The position numbers and the translations under genes were made by a program. Below, in pieces: positions 47,973-55,930 of a DNA stretch of 57,640 nt (its first letter is position 1; the number at the start of each line of letters is the position of its first letter). Source of the DNA: Candidatus Taylorbacteria bacterium (GTDB lineage: Bacteria > Patescibacteriota > Minisyncoccia > Phycocordibacterales > HO2-43-120). The stretch lies in contig JBDTMN010000008.1 in NCBI GenBank assembly GCA_039934295.1, forward strand, positions 1 through 57,640, read 5' to 3'. Below the pieces are notes generated by a model. It was given only the letters and a program-made list of their open reading frames with translations. It was not told the DNA's origin and searched no databases.

Positions 47973-49390
47973 CACCTCTCTCTTTTAAAAAAGGAATAAT
48001 TATAGTACCGGTTCTCATCTTCGGAGCAATCGCAGTCCTCGTGACGGGGGCTCTGATTTATTTCGCGGCGGCGCTTTTTAAAGATTCCAAAGTGTTGGGT
48101 CTCCGTGAACAGGCGTTTCAAATTGCCGAATCGGGGGTGGATTATTACCGTTGGCATCTTGCTCACGCCCCGGCAGATTACCAAGATGGGACGGGTGCGA
48201 GCGGTCCCTACGTGCATGATTATACGGATAAAGACGGGACGGTCATCGGGCAATTTACTCTCACCATCACTCCGCCTCCCATAGGGTCCACTGTCGTAAA
48301 AATTAAATCCAAGGGTACCGTCACGGCAAATCCGTCGGTGGCTCGGACACTCGAAGTGTCGCTTGGCATCCCTTCGCTCGCTCGGTATGCGGTTGTGGCG
48401 AATGATGTGATGCGTTTTGGCGACGGAACGGAAATTTTCGGTCCCGTGCATTCCAACAACGGAATCCGTTTTGACGGTCTCGCCCACAATATCGTCACAA
48501 GCGCGAAAGACAAATATGTAGACCCGGATAACGGCTCCTCGTTTCGTTATGGCGTGTATACAACATTGAGCCCGCAAGATCCTTCTCCTCCCACAGCCGT
48601 GCCAGCTCGCGCAGATGTGTTTATGGCGGGGCGACAATTTCCCGTTCCTGCTGTTGATTTTGTTGGAATGACCACCGACCTTTCCCAAATGAAAACTCAG
48701 GCGACTACTGACAGCAGGTATTTCCTCGCGTCAGGTTCTCAAGGCTATCTTATTGTCCTCAAGACGAATGATACTTTTGACCTCTATAAAGTGACGAGCA
48801 TTAAAGCTCCTGCGGGGGGTTGCACAAATACCGCAGGACAAACAGGATGGGGAACATGGACTATTCTCAACAAGACTTTTATTAAAAACCACACTTTTCC
48901 GGTGCATGGCGTGATGTTTTTTGAAGACAATATTTGGGTTGAAGGAACGATACAGACCGCACGACTTACTATTGCCGCAGGAAGATTCCCCGACAGTCCC
49001 GCTACCAGAAAAAGCATTACCATAAACAAAGATCTTCTCTATACGTATTATGACGGGCAAGATTCAATCGGCCTTGTCGCTCAAGGAGATATAAACACAG
49101 GGCTTGGTAGTTTAGACACGATGCGGATAGATGCCGCTCTCATTGCTCAAAATGGTCGAGCCGGAAGATACTACTATAAAAGCGCCTGCGGAACGGGTTA
49201 CAACCGGACGGAGCTCACTCTCTATGGAATGATTGCGACGAATCTTCGTTATGGTTTTGCTTACACGGACGGAACCGGCTACGACGCAAGAAACATCATC
49301 TACGATGCTAATTTGCTCTACGCCCCTCCTCCGAATTTCCCGCTAACTTCTAATTTGTACTCAATTCAGTCGTGGAAAGAGGTTAAGTAG
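47969..49390 (+). CDS. PilX-like pilus assembly protein
   Basis: This 473-residue protein has an N-terminal hydrophobic helix (IIIVPVLIFGAIAVLVTGAL) and then an AFQIAESGVDYYRWHL helix, the usual pattern of PilX N-terminal and general-secretion GspK-like proteins. It lacks the canonical FTLIE signal. The long remainder is strand-rich with Gly-Asn-turn repeats (about 130-440) similar to polymer-forming or bactofilin-like folds. It overlaps the preceding gene by 4 nt and closes the pilus operon. Its role is probably as a minor pilus component. Confidence 0.65.
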   Translation: MTPLSFKKGIIIVPVLIFGAIAVLVTGALIYFAAALFKDSKVLGLREQAFQIAESGVDYYRWHLAHAPADYQDGTGASGPYVHDYTDKDGTVIGQFTLTITPPPIGSTVVKIKSKGTVTANPSVARTLEVSLGIPSLARYAVVANDVMRFGDGTEIFGPVHSNNGIRFDGLAHNIVTSAKDKYVDPDNGSSFRYGVYTTLSPQDPSPPTAVPARADVFMAGRQFPVPAVDFVGMTTDLSQMKTQATTDSRYFLASGSQGYLIVLKTNDTFDLYKVTSIKAPAGGCTNTAGQTGWGTWTILNKTFIKNHTFPVHGVMFFEDNIWVEGTIQTARLTIAAGRFPDSPATRKSITINKDLLYTYYDGQDSIGLVAQGDINTGLGSLDTMRIDAALIAQNGRAGRYYYKSACGTGYNRTELTLYGMIATNLRYGFAYTDGTGYDARNIIYDANLLYAPPPNFPLTSNLYSIQSWKEVK

Positions 49391-49395
49391 CTCGG

Positions 49396-49515
49396 ATTGT
49401 CTTTTGGAGGGCACAGATATTTTCTTGCTAGAAAATTTCTCGAGCTCGCACCGTCGTGTTCCGGCCTTGCGCTTTTCTTCGAAAAGCTCACTCGCTCGTC
49501 TCTCCAAAAGACAAT
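49396..49515. repeat. 120-bp inverted repeat after the pilus operon
   Basis: ATTGTCTTTTGGAG (49396-49409) and its perfect complement (49502-49515) enclose a G+C-rich stretch including CTTTTC/GAAAAG. It may be a MITE-like element or a terminator-like fold. Confidence 0.65.
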
Positions 49516-49584
49516 TCTCGCTCTGGCGTCTAAGATAACTTCTTTTCTCTTACCTCACATGTTACATGTTGCATATTCTTCTGT

Positions 49585-49590
49585 TATACT
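49585..49590 (+). promoter_or_regulatory. -10 box of tpiA-pgk (leaderless)
   Basis: TATACT ends 6 nt before the tpiA ATG at 49597. Confidence 0.65.
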
Positions 49591-49596
49591 TTACTT

Positions 49597-50370
49597 ATGC
49601 AAGCAAAAAAACAAAAAATTATCATCGGCAACTGGAAAATGAACCCGCTTTCTATTGGAGAGGCGAAAGAGATATTTTTAGGAGTAAAGAAGGTGGCGAC
49701 GTCGCTTACGAATGTAAAAACGGTCATTTGCCCTCCTTTCGTCTACCTTAGTCTCTTGAATAAGCTCTATACAGACGAGGTCATCGCGTTCGGAGCGCAG
49801 AACGTCTTTTGGGATACCAAGGGAGCGTTTACCGGAGAGATTTCGGCTCCCATGATAAAGAGCGTGGGCGGGAGTTTTGTCATTGTCGGCCATTCGGAGA
49901 GAAGAAATATGGGCGAAACAGATGAGGTAGTGCAGAAAAAAACCGCTTTGGCTCTGCGTTCCGGTCTCACCGCGGTTGTCTGCATTGGAGAGAAAGAGAG
50001 GGATAAAGACGGTAACTTTTTTCACTTTCTGAAAGGGCAAATCAGGGAATCTTTGAAAGGGTTGCACAAAAAACATCTCGAGCGTATCGTGATTGCTTAT
50101 GAGCCGATCTGGGCTATAAACAAGTCCGATAAAGATGCAATGAGTCCGGGAGACCTGCGCGAGATGGCTATTTTCATCCGAAAGAATCTGGTCGATCATT
50201 TTAAGACCGCTTCTGCCGCTTCTATCTCGATTTTATACGGCGGGTCCGCTTCAAGCTCGACCGCAAAGGAGCTTGTTGGCGGTGGCCAGGTGGACGGACT
50301 TTTAGTCGGGCATCAAAGTCTGGATGTGACAAATTTCTCCGACATATTGAAAACAGTTAACGCACTATAA
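49597..50370 (+). CDS. tpiA: Triosephosphate isomerase
   Basis: This 257-residue TIM barrel has the substrate Lys in IGNWKMNP, the catalytic His in IVGHSERR, the catalytic Glu in AYEPIWAI and the phosphate-binding GGGQVDGLLVG. It interconverts glyceraldehyde-3-phosphate and dihydroxyacetone phosphate. It is the first gene of a two-gene glycolytic operon; pgk starts 4 nt after its stop. The start lies 6 nt after a TATACT box. Confidence 0.97.
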   Translation: MQAKKQKIIIGNWKMNPLSIGEAKEIFLGVKKVATSLTNVKTVICPPFVYLSLLNKLYTDEVIAFGAQNVFWDTKGAFTGEISAPMIKSVGGSFVIVGHSERRNMGETDEVVQKKTALALRSGLTAVVCIGEKERDKDGNFFHFLKGQIRESLKGLHKKHLERIVIAYEPIWAINKSDKDAMSPGDLREMAIFIRKNLVDHFKTASAASISILYGGSASSSTAKELVGGGQVDGLLVGHQSLDVTNFSDILKTVNAL

Positions 50371-50374
50371 CAAC

Positions 50375-51529
50375 ATGGAAAAATCTGTGCACTCTCTGCA
50401 TGAGGCCGAGAATCTAAAAGGAAAAATTGTTTTACTGAGACTTGACCTCGATGTCTCGATTCAGAACGGAAAAATTGAGAATGATTTTCGCTTGAGAGGG
50501 GGGATTCCCACAATCGAGTATTTGAAAAAACAGGGCGCAAAAATAGTCATAATCGGCCATATCGAGTCCGAGGGCGTTGATACTCTCGGGGAAATTTATG
50601 CCTATTATAAAAAGCTTTTTCCGCTTACCTTCATTACTGACCCCATTTCCTCTTTGAAACGCGAACAGTTTGAAGCGATGCGAGAGAGCGATGTTGTGTT
50701 GCTTGAAAATTTGAGAAAAAATCCCGGGGAGAAAAAAAATGACCCCGCATATGTTGCGCAGTTGGCGTCTCTTGGCGATATTTATGTCAACGATTCCTTC
50801 GCCGTTTGTCACCGGCCACACGCTTCAATCATCGGCCTTCCGGGGAAACTCCCAAGTTTCGCAGGTTTTGTTTTAGAAAATGAAATTAAACACTTGTCGC
50901 GCGCTTTTGCGCCTAAGAGTCCTTTTCTTTTTATTTTAGGCGGAGCGAAGTTTGATACGAAATTGCCGCTTGTAAAGAAATTTTTAGATATCGCGGACAC
51001 GATTTATCTCTGCGGGGCGCTTGCCAATGACTGCTGGAAAGAGCAAGGTCTTTCCGTCGGAATCTCGAAAGTGTCCGAAAACACCTATGACATAGGAAAT
51101 ATTGTAAAAAATAGAAAAATCATTCTGCCTGTTGATGTGCGGGTAAAAAGCAAAGAGGGCAGTGTAGAGATTAAACATCCGGCTGAAGTTACGGGCGAGG
51201 ATTCCATCGTAGATGCGGGACCCGAGTCCCTCTCGGATTTGAAGAAACTCATAAACACTTCAAGCTTTATTCTCTGGAACGGGCCGTTGGGTCTCTACGA
51301 GGGAGGATTTAAGGAAAGCACGCTTGCGGTTGCCAATATGATTATAGAGAGCAAAGCGGAATCGATAGTGGGCGGGGGAGATACGCTTTCGGCAATCGAC
51401 GAATTGCATCTCGAAAAAAAATTTGGTTTCGTCTCGACTGGTGGAGGCTCAATGCTCGAGTTTTTGGCGAGCGAGACCTTGGTGGGAATTGAAGCCCTGA
51501 AGAAGAATGTAACACAAGACATGTCCTAA
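50375..51529 (+). CDS. pgk: Phosphoglycerate kinase
   Basis: This 384-residue protein shows the substrate-binding loop in a divergent form (LLRLDLDVS where most have RVDFNVP), the NDSFAVCHRPHAS motif, ILGGAKFDTKL, FILWNGPLGLYEGG and the C-terminal nucleotide loop VGGGDTLSAI. It transfers phosphate from 1,3-bisphosphoglycerate to ADP. The last residues (NVTQDMS) are encoded by a dispersed repeat tract (GTAACACAAGACATG), so the C-terminus has probably been altered by a repeat. Confidence 0.96.
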   Translation: MEKSVHSLHEAENLKGKIVLLRLDLDVSIQNGKIENDFRLRGGIPTIEYLKKQGAKIVIIGHIESEGVDTLGEIYAYYKKLFPLTFITDPISSLKREQFEAMRESDVVLLENLRKNPGEKKNDPAYVAQLASLGDIYVNDSFAVCHRPHASIIGLPGKLPSFAGFVLENEIKHLSRAFAPKSPFLFILGGAKFDTKLPLVKKFLDIADTIYLCGALANDCWKEQGLSVGISKVSENTYDIGNIVKNRKIILPVDVRVKSKEGSVEIKHPAEVTGEDSIVDAGPESLSDLKKLINTSSFILWNGPLGLYEGGFKESTLAVANMIIESKAESIVGGGDTLSAIDELHLEKKFGFVSTGGGSMLEFLASETLVGIEALKKNVTQDMS

Positions 51530-51574
51530 ACCCGTCCGATGACGCGTCGGACTAGGGTAACATGTAACGTAAGA
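51522..51574. repeat. 53-bp dispersed repeat, copy 2
   Basis: It is identical over 53 bp to 22217-22269. It includes the pgk stop codon region and the GTCCGA/TCGGAC hairpin. Confidence 0.85.
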
Positions 51575-51615
51575 GATGGAGAAAATTTCCCCCTTCTTAT
51601 GTTTCGTGCTACATG

Positions 51616-51975
51616 TTACAAATTCTTTCGGATCTTTTCCGCATTGGTATCAAAATTCATCAGGTCTCCTTCCACTTTGTTGCTTGGGAAGACCCAGACG
51701 TGAGCGTGGTGAATCTCATCACCTACGATTCTGCTTAAAATAAAATCCGTGTCAAAAGCTTTCCTTTGAGCAAGAGCGATTTTTTTGACAACTTCAAAGT
51801 AGTCTCGTGTGTTCGGCACGTCCCAGACCCAGCGGTAATGTTTTTTTGGAATTACTTGCGCGTGACCGGGGGATTGTGGATGGATATCGAGGAATGCCAA
51901 AAAATCTTTGTCCTCGTAGACAATCGTTGCAGGTATTTCACGGCTCGCAATTTTGCAGAAGATGCACGTTTCCAT
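51616..51975 (-). CDS. HIT-family nucleotide-binding protein
   Basis: This 119-residue HIT protein starts METCIFCKI with the CxxC typical of Hint-like members. The histidine triad is partly altered: [13 protein letters not shown] keeps two histidines of HxHxH, while a Trp occupies the third position. These proteins hydrolyse or transfer nucleotidyl groups from AMP-linked substrates. I start at 51975, 9 nt after a TATAAT box (51985-51990, minus strand). It is the only gene of its transcript. Confidence 0.85.
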   Translation of the reverse strand: METCIFCKIASREIPATIVYEDKDFLAFLDIHPQSPGHAQVIPKKHYRWVWDVPNTRDYFEVVKKIALAQRKAFDTDFILSRIVGDEIHHAHVWVFPSNKVEGDLMNFDTNAEKIRKNL

Positions 51976-52056
51976 GTTGAGATAATTATACCAGAAAAAA
52001 ATTGGCCTCGGCAAAAGGTTGCCAAGGCTCTGATGTTCGTTTTCCGAGATGAAATT

Positions 52057-52740
52057 TCACGAGTGGGGCGTCGTGAGACAATCTCGGACGGGTCTCGGAA
52101 GCGCGCAACGATTTTGAAGTGCGACAGTCACGAGCGGATGGTCGGCGCCGATTGCTTTCAACACTTCGATGGTCGGCACTAGCCAGCGCGAATCATAGGC
52201 ATTCCCGGAAGCGGTGCGATTCTCCGAGAAATGTCGGAAGCACTCTTCACAGTCTTCTCGCTTCATAAAAAGACCGATAGGAGGCGATGTGGTTTGAGAT
52301 CCCCAATAGAGAGTTGGGACAGTTCCGAGCGCTGGAGGTTTTTTGTCTCGAATAGGAACTCCCTGATGAGGAAATAAACTGTATTTTGCGACACATTTCT
52401 TCGCAAATCCGAGGTATATTCCTTTTGGGAAAACCCTGCGAACACGGATTACCTTTGGCTCCCCATCAGGGCGCGTCTTTTCAAAAGCAAAACTTTGGGT
52501 TACACGCGGACTCGAAAACACATCCGTCACCAAGACCGAATACATTCCGAATCTTGTGTTGAAGAAAAATTCTCCGACAAAATATGCCATGGCCATGTGT
52601 CTTTCTTTGCTTCCTGCGAATCGGTCAGGTTGAGCGGGTTCGGTGATTTCTAAGCAATCAATGCTTATGAACAATTCGGGTTTCACTTTACGCTTCGGAA
52701 CATGACCCGTCAAGGGGAATCTACAGAACAAACAAGGCAA
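52057..52740 (-). CDS. Hypothetical protein
   Basis: This 227-residue protein has no family I recognise. It has CLFC near the N-terminus, a strand-rich middle (ELFISIDCLEI, FGMYSVLVTDVF) and CEECFRHF with a further CxxC, so metal binding is possible. The frame opens at TTG (52740); no ATG lies near the N-terminus, which makes the start uncertain. It is divergent from recJ. Confidence 0.45.
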   Translation of the reverse strand: MPCLFCRFPLTGHVPKRKVKPELFISIDCLEITEPAQPDRFAGSKERHMAMAYFVGEFFFNTRFGMYSVLVTDVFSSPRVTQSFAFEKTRPDGEPKVIRVRRVFPKGIYLGFAKKCVAKYSLFPHQGVPIRDKKPPALGTVPTLYWGSQTTSPPIGLFMKREDCEECFRHFSENRTASGNAYDSRWLVPTIEVLKAIGADHPLVTVALQNRCALPRPVRDCLTTPHS

Positions 52741-52770
52741 ATTGTTCCGCGTTTATTCAAATTGCTGTGA

Positions 52771-52776
52771 TATACT
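52771..52776 (+). promoter_or_regulatory. -10 box of recJ (leaderless)
   Basis: TATACT ends 7 nt before the ATG at 52784, which decides the start (a longer frame opens at 52742). Confidence 0.6.
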
Positions 52777-52783
52777 TTTTTTT

Positions 52784-54520
52784 ATGCACTATTCTATTCG
52801 AAGACCTTTGACTGTGGATGAACGCAACCGACTTCCTCACGTATCGGATTTGCTCGCACATCTTCTCTTTCACCGAGGCATTGTTGAGTCCGAAACGGCG
52901 AATACATTTTTACATCCCGACTACGAGGCACATACCCATGACCCATTCCTTTTGAAAGACGCGGAAAAAGTGGCGGATAGAATCATTAAGGCAATAAAAA
53001 ATAGCGAAAAAACAGTCATCTACAGCGACTACGACACCGATGGCATTCCGGGAGCCGTGGCGCTTCATGATTTTTTTAAAAATGCGGGATTCACGAATTT
53101 TGAAAACTATATTCCTCATCGTCACGACGAAGGATTTGGTCTCAATCACGAGGCGGTTTCCAAATTTATCGCAGATGGTGTAAAACTTCTTGTAACGATT
53201 GACTGCGGGATTGCGGATGTCGGACATGTGGAGCTCGCTCAAAAAAATGGAATAGATGTCATCATCACCGACCACCATTTGCCCCTCAACTCGCAAGGCG
53301 AGTCGGGTAAACAGGTCCAAATTTTACCGAAAGCATTTGCAATCGTGAATCCGAAGCAAGCAGACTGCAGGTATCCGGAAAAAATGCTCTGCGGGTCGGG
53401 AGTAGTCTACAAACTTATTCAAGCCATACTTTCCAAAGAGCGTTTTGGAATGAAGGAAGGTTACGAGAAGTGGCTTCTCGATATGGTGGGTATCGCAACC
53501 CTTTCCGACATGGTTCCGCTTATGGGTGAGAATAGAGTTTTTGCTCATTTCGGTCTCGCGGTGCTTCGAAAATCTCCCCGGGTCGGTTTGACGAGACTTT
53601 TGAGCAAGTTAAAAGTGGAACAGAGGCATCTTACGGAAGACGATATCGGATTTACCATTGGTCCTCGGATAAATGCCGCGTCGAGGATGGGTGTTCCCAT
53701 GGACGCCTTCAGATTGCTCGCGACCCGCGACCTCGCGGAAGCAGAACTTTTAGTGGCACACCTTGACCAAATTAACAACGAACGAAAGGGAACCGTGGCC
53801 GCGCTCGTGAAAGAAGCGAAGCATCACATTCTGGAGCGATACGGAGAAAAGCCTGACGGGGTGATTGTGGTCGGAAATCCTCTTTGGAAGCCCGCTTTGG
53901 TTGGACTTGCGGCAAACACCTGCGCGGAGGAATATAGCACTCCTGTTTTTCTTTGGGGTAGGGACGGCGAGGGTGTCTTGAAGGGCTCGTGCAGGTCTGC
54001 GGGCACAGTTCATTTGCTGAATCTCATGCAGGCGACTCCGGAAGGAACATTCATGCAGTTTGGCGGACACGAAGGGTCGGGAGGATTTTCAGTGGCATTG
54101 TCGGCGATTCACACCCTTGAAGAAAAACTCAATGTTGCCTATCGGAGCATGAAGAGCGAAAAAAAAGAGGAAATTGGATACGCGGACTATGAACTTTCGA
54201 GTGACTCGGTCAACTGGGAAACCTATCGGGAGGTGGAAAAAATAGCTCCCTTTGGCACGGGGAATCCGAAGCCCGTTTTCATATTCAAAAAAATTCTGCT
54301 TGCTGATGTGCGGCAATTCGGAAAAGAAAAAAATCATCTCGAGATTATTTTTACAAATTCTCTTGGCAAAAACATTTCTGCTATCGGTTTTTTCATGTCC
54401 CCGGAAGCATTTCCCGTAAAACCTGAAAAAGGCTCGACTATCTCTCTCCTCGCCACAATGGAAAAATCAGTGTTCCGCGGTTTTCCCGAACTTCGCTTGA
54501 GGATTGTTGATGTTGTTTAG
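52784..54520 (+). CDS. recJ: Single-stranded-DNA exonuclease RecJ
   Basis: This 578-residue DHH-family nuclease has the motifs YSDYDTDGIPGAVAL, TIDCGIAD, ITDHHLPL and GSGVVYKL of the DHH domain, the DHHA1 domain with GGHEGSGGFS and a C-terminal OB-like domain. It degrades single-stranded DNA 5' to 3' in recombination and repair. The start is set by a TATACT box 7 nt upstream. The length is typical for RecJ. Confidence 0.95.
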   Translation: MHYSIRRPLTVDERNRLPHVSDLLAHLLFHRGIVESETANTFLHPDYEAHTHDPFLLKDAEKVADRIIKAIKNSEKTVIYSDYDTDGIPGAVALHDFFKNAGFTNFENYIPHRHDEGFGLNHEAVSKFIADGVKLLVTIDCGIADVGHVELAQKNGIDVIITDHHLPLNSQGESGKQVQILPKAFAIVNPKQADCRYPEKMLCGSGVVYKLIQAILSKERFGMKEGYEKWLLDMVGIATLSDMVPLMGENRVFAHFGLAVLRKSPRVGLTRLLSKLKVEQRHLTEDDIGFTIGPRINAASRMGVPMDAFRLLATRDLAEAELLVAHLDQINNERKGTVAALVKEAKHHILERYGEKPDGVIVVGNPLWKPALVGLAANTCAEEYSTPVFLWGRDGEGVLKGSCRSAGTVHLLNLMQATPEGTFMQFGGHEGSGGFSVALSAIHTLEEKLNVAYRSMKSEKKEEIGYADYELSSDSVNWETYREVEKIAPFGTGNPKPVFIFKKILLADVRQFGKEKNHLEIIFTNSLGKNISAIGFFMSPEAFPVKPEKGSTISLLATMEKSVFRGFPELRLRIVDVV

Positions 54521-54656
54521 GCACACAACTATTGCGAATTATTTTTTTCATGAGAGGCGAAGACATACGTTAGCAGGGGGCATTTTTCTGGTTGATTAAA
54601 TTTGTTGGAAAAAAGCCCGACATGTGGTCGAGCTCGGTTAGTGCAGGAGTGTCCTT
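54521..54656. other. Gene-free spacer
   Basis: No gene or clear hairpin is seen between recJ and the small convergent gene. Confidence 0.3.
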
Positions 54657-54842
54657 TTAGGCGGTTACCTTTCTGCGGCCCTTTGCGTAGCCGTAAAACC
54701 ACATCGTGAGGACTACACGGCAAAGATCTGCGGGTTTCAGATCTTTAGAGATTGTCGGATTTCTTTCCTCCAGCCGTCCGATGATCTCCTTCACGTGTCG
54801 CAAGCGCGGTTTCGGAAGAACTGTTTCGATTTTTTGAGTCAT
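54657..54842 (-). CDS. Small basic hypothetical protein
   Basis: This 61-residue protein is basic and helical (LPKPRLRHVKEIIGRLEERN, then VVLTMWFYGYAKGRRK). No family is recognised. A purine-rich GAGAGAAA precedes the ATG. It is divergent from the rnhA leader. Confidence 0.4.
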   Translation of the reverse strand: MTQKIETVLPKPRLRHVKEIIGRLEERNPTISKDLKPADLCRVVLTMWFYGYAKGRRKVTA

Positions 54843-54907
54843 GATTGTTTCTCTCGAGTTGATTATTTCTTACCCATATTTCCCACTGAAATATATGATT
54901 TTTTGTG

Positions 54908-55078
54908 TATAATGTAAAGAACCCTGCGCCAAGAGTGCAGGGGCATGAAGCGGGGCTCTCGGCGCAGATCAAGGTGTCCTTTGCTGGAGAAGAGCAAGCT
55001 TCGCTCGTGCAAATAAACATGTGGCAAGTCCGCGCCGCGGCGAAGACCGCGGAGCGTTCTGTCCGCTACCAGTAAGCT
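54908..55078 (+). promoter_or_regulatory. rnhA promoter and structured leader, or small RNA
   Basis: TATAAT (54908-54913) predicts transcription from about 54920. The next 150 nt are unusually structured: CTGCGCC/GGCGCAG enclosing AGAG/CTCT, TTTGC/GCAAA enclosing GAGC/GCTC, and CCGCGG/CCGCGG. Two short frames inside (23 and 18 codons) could be leader peptides. It does not fit SRP RNA, RNase P or tmRNA. Confidence 0.5.
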
Positions 55079-55840
55079 ATGGAATCAAGACAAATTACCA
55101 TTTTCACCGACGGGTCTTCTCGCGGAAATCCCGGGCCGGGAGGGTGGGGCGTCCTGATAGGTGTAAGGTGTAAGGTGTTAGGTGTTAGCGAAGAAGAGGG
55201 GAAAGTCATCGAGTTGGGGGGCAGAGAGGATCACACAACAAACAACCGCATGGAGCTCATGGCTGCTATCCAAGCTCTTTCTCATCTTAAAACCTTACAC
55301 CTTTCACCTTACACCTTACACCTCTCCCTCTACACCGACTCCCGCTACATCATAAACGGCATAACCAAATGGGTTTTCGGCTGGAGAATGAACGGATGGA
55401 AGACGAAAGAAAAAAAAGATGTTTTGAATCGAGATTTGTGGGCGCAATTGGCGGATTTGACCGAAGGCGCGAACATTGAATGGAAGTATGTTGGCGGGCA
55501 CGTGGGGGTTGCGGGAAATGAGAGGACGGATGAAATTGCAACGTTATTTGCGGATGGAGAAAAAGTTAATCTTTTTTCTGGACCGATGGAAAAATATCCT
55601 TTAAAAAATGTCCTGGATATTTCAGGCGATGAGTCGAAAAGCAAAAGTGCAGGTGAGGCAAAAAATCGATCCAAAAAACCAGCATACTCATACGTGAGTA
55701 TGATTGACAGAAAGATTGAAAAACATCAAACGTGGAAAGATTGCGAGGCGAGGGTCAAGGGCGTGAGTGGCGCGAAATATAAAAAAAGTTTGAGCTTGGA
55801 CGATGAGAAAAGAATTATGGAAGAATGGCAGAATATGTAA
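55079..55840 (+). CDS. rnhA: Ribonuclease HI with C-terminal viroplasmin-like extension
   Basis: This 253-residue protein carries the RNase H catalytic acids in FTDGSSRGNPG, NNRMELMAAI, YTDSRYI and GNERTDEIA. It removes RNA from RNA-DNA hybrids. Two insertions, GVRCKVLGVS and TLHLSPYTLHLSLY, are encoded by GGTGTAA and TTACACC repeat tracts. After the RNase H fold an extension of about 90 residues ends in WKDCEARVKGVSGAKYKK, which resembles the hybrid-binding viroplasmin domain usually found at the N-terminus of eukaryotic RNase H1. Confidence 0.9.
   Translation: MESRQITIFTDGSSRGNPGPGGWGVLIGVRCKVLGVSEEEGKVIELGGREDHTTNNRMELMAAIQALSHLKTLHLSPYTLHLSLYTDSRYIINGITKWVFGWRMNGWKTKEKKDVLNRDLWAQLADLTEGANIEWKYVGGHVGVAGNERTDEIATLFADGEKVNLFSGPMEKYPLKNVLDISGDESKSKSAGEAKNRSKKPAYSYVSMIDRKIEKHQTWKDCEARVKGVSGAKYKKSLSLDDEKRIMEEWQNM
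55155..55185 (+). repeat. GGTGTAA repeats inside rnhA
   Basis: Tandem GGTGTAA-like words encode GVRCKVLGVS in frame. They are the complement of the TTACACC tract at 55290-55325. Confidence 0.65.
55290..55325 (+). repeat. TTACACC repeats inside rnhA
   Basis: Tandem ACCTTAC-like words encode TLHLSPYTLHLSLY in frame. The same peptide type is found in RsmE. Confidence 0.7.
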
Positions 55841-55918
55841 CATATAGCATATAACATGTAACACAAAACAAATGCGAAAGAATTTATTTTCTCATGTTAC
55901 AAGTTACATGTTACAAGC

Positions 55919-55924
55919 TACATT
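55919..55924 (+). promoter_or_regulatory. -10 box of comEC (leaderless)
   Basis: TACATT ends 6 nt before the ATG at 55931. Confidence 0.5.
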
Positions 55925-55930
55925 ATTTTA

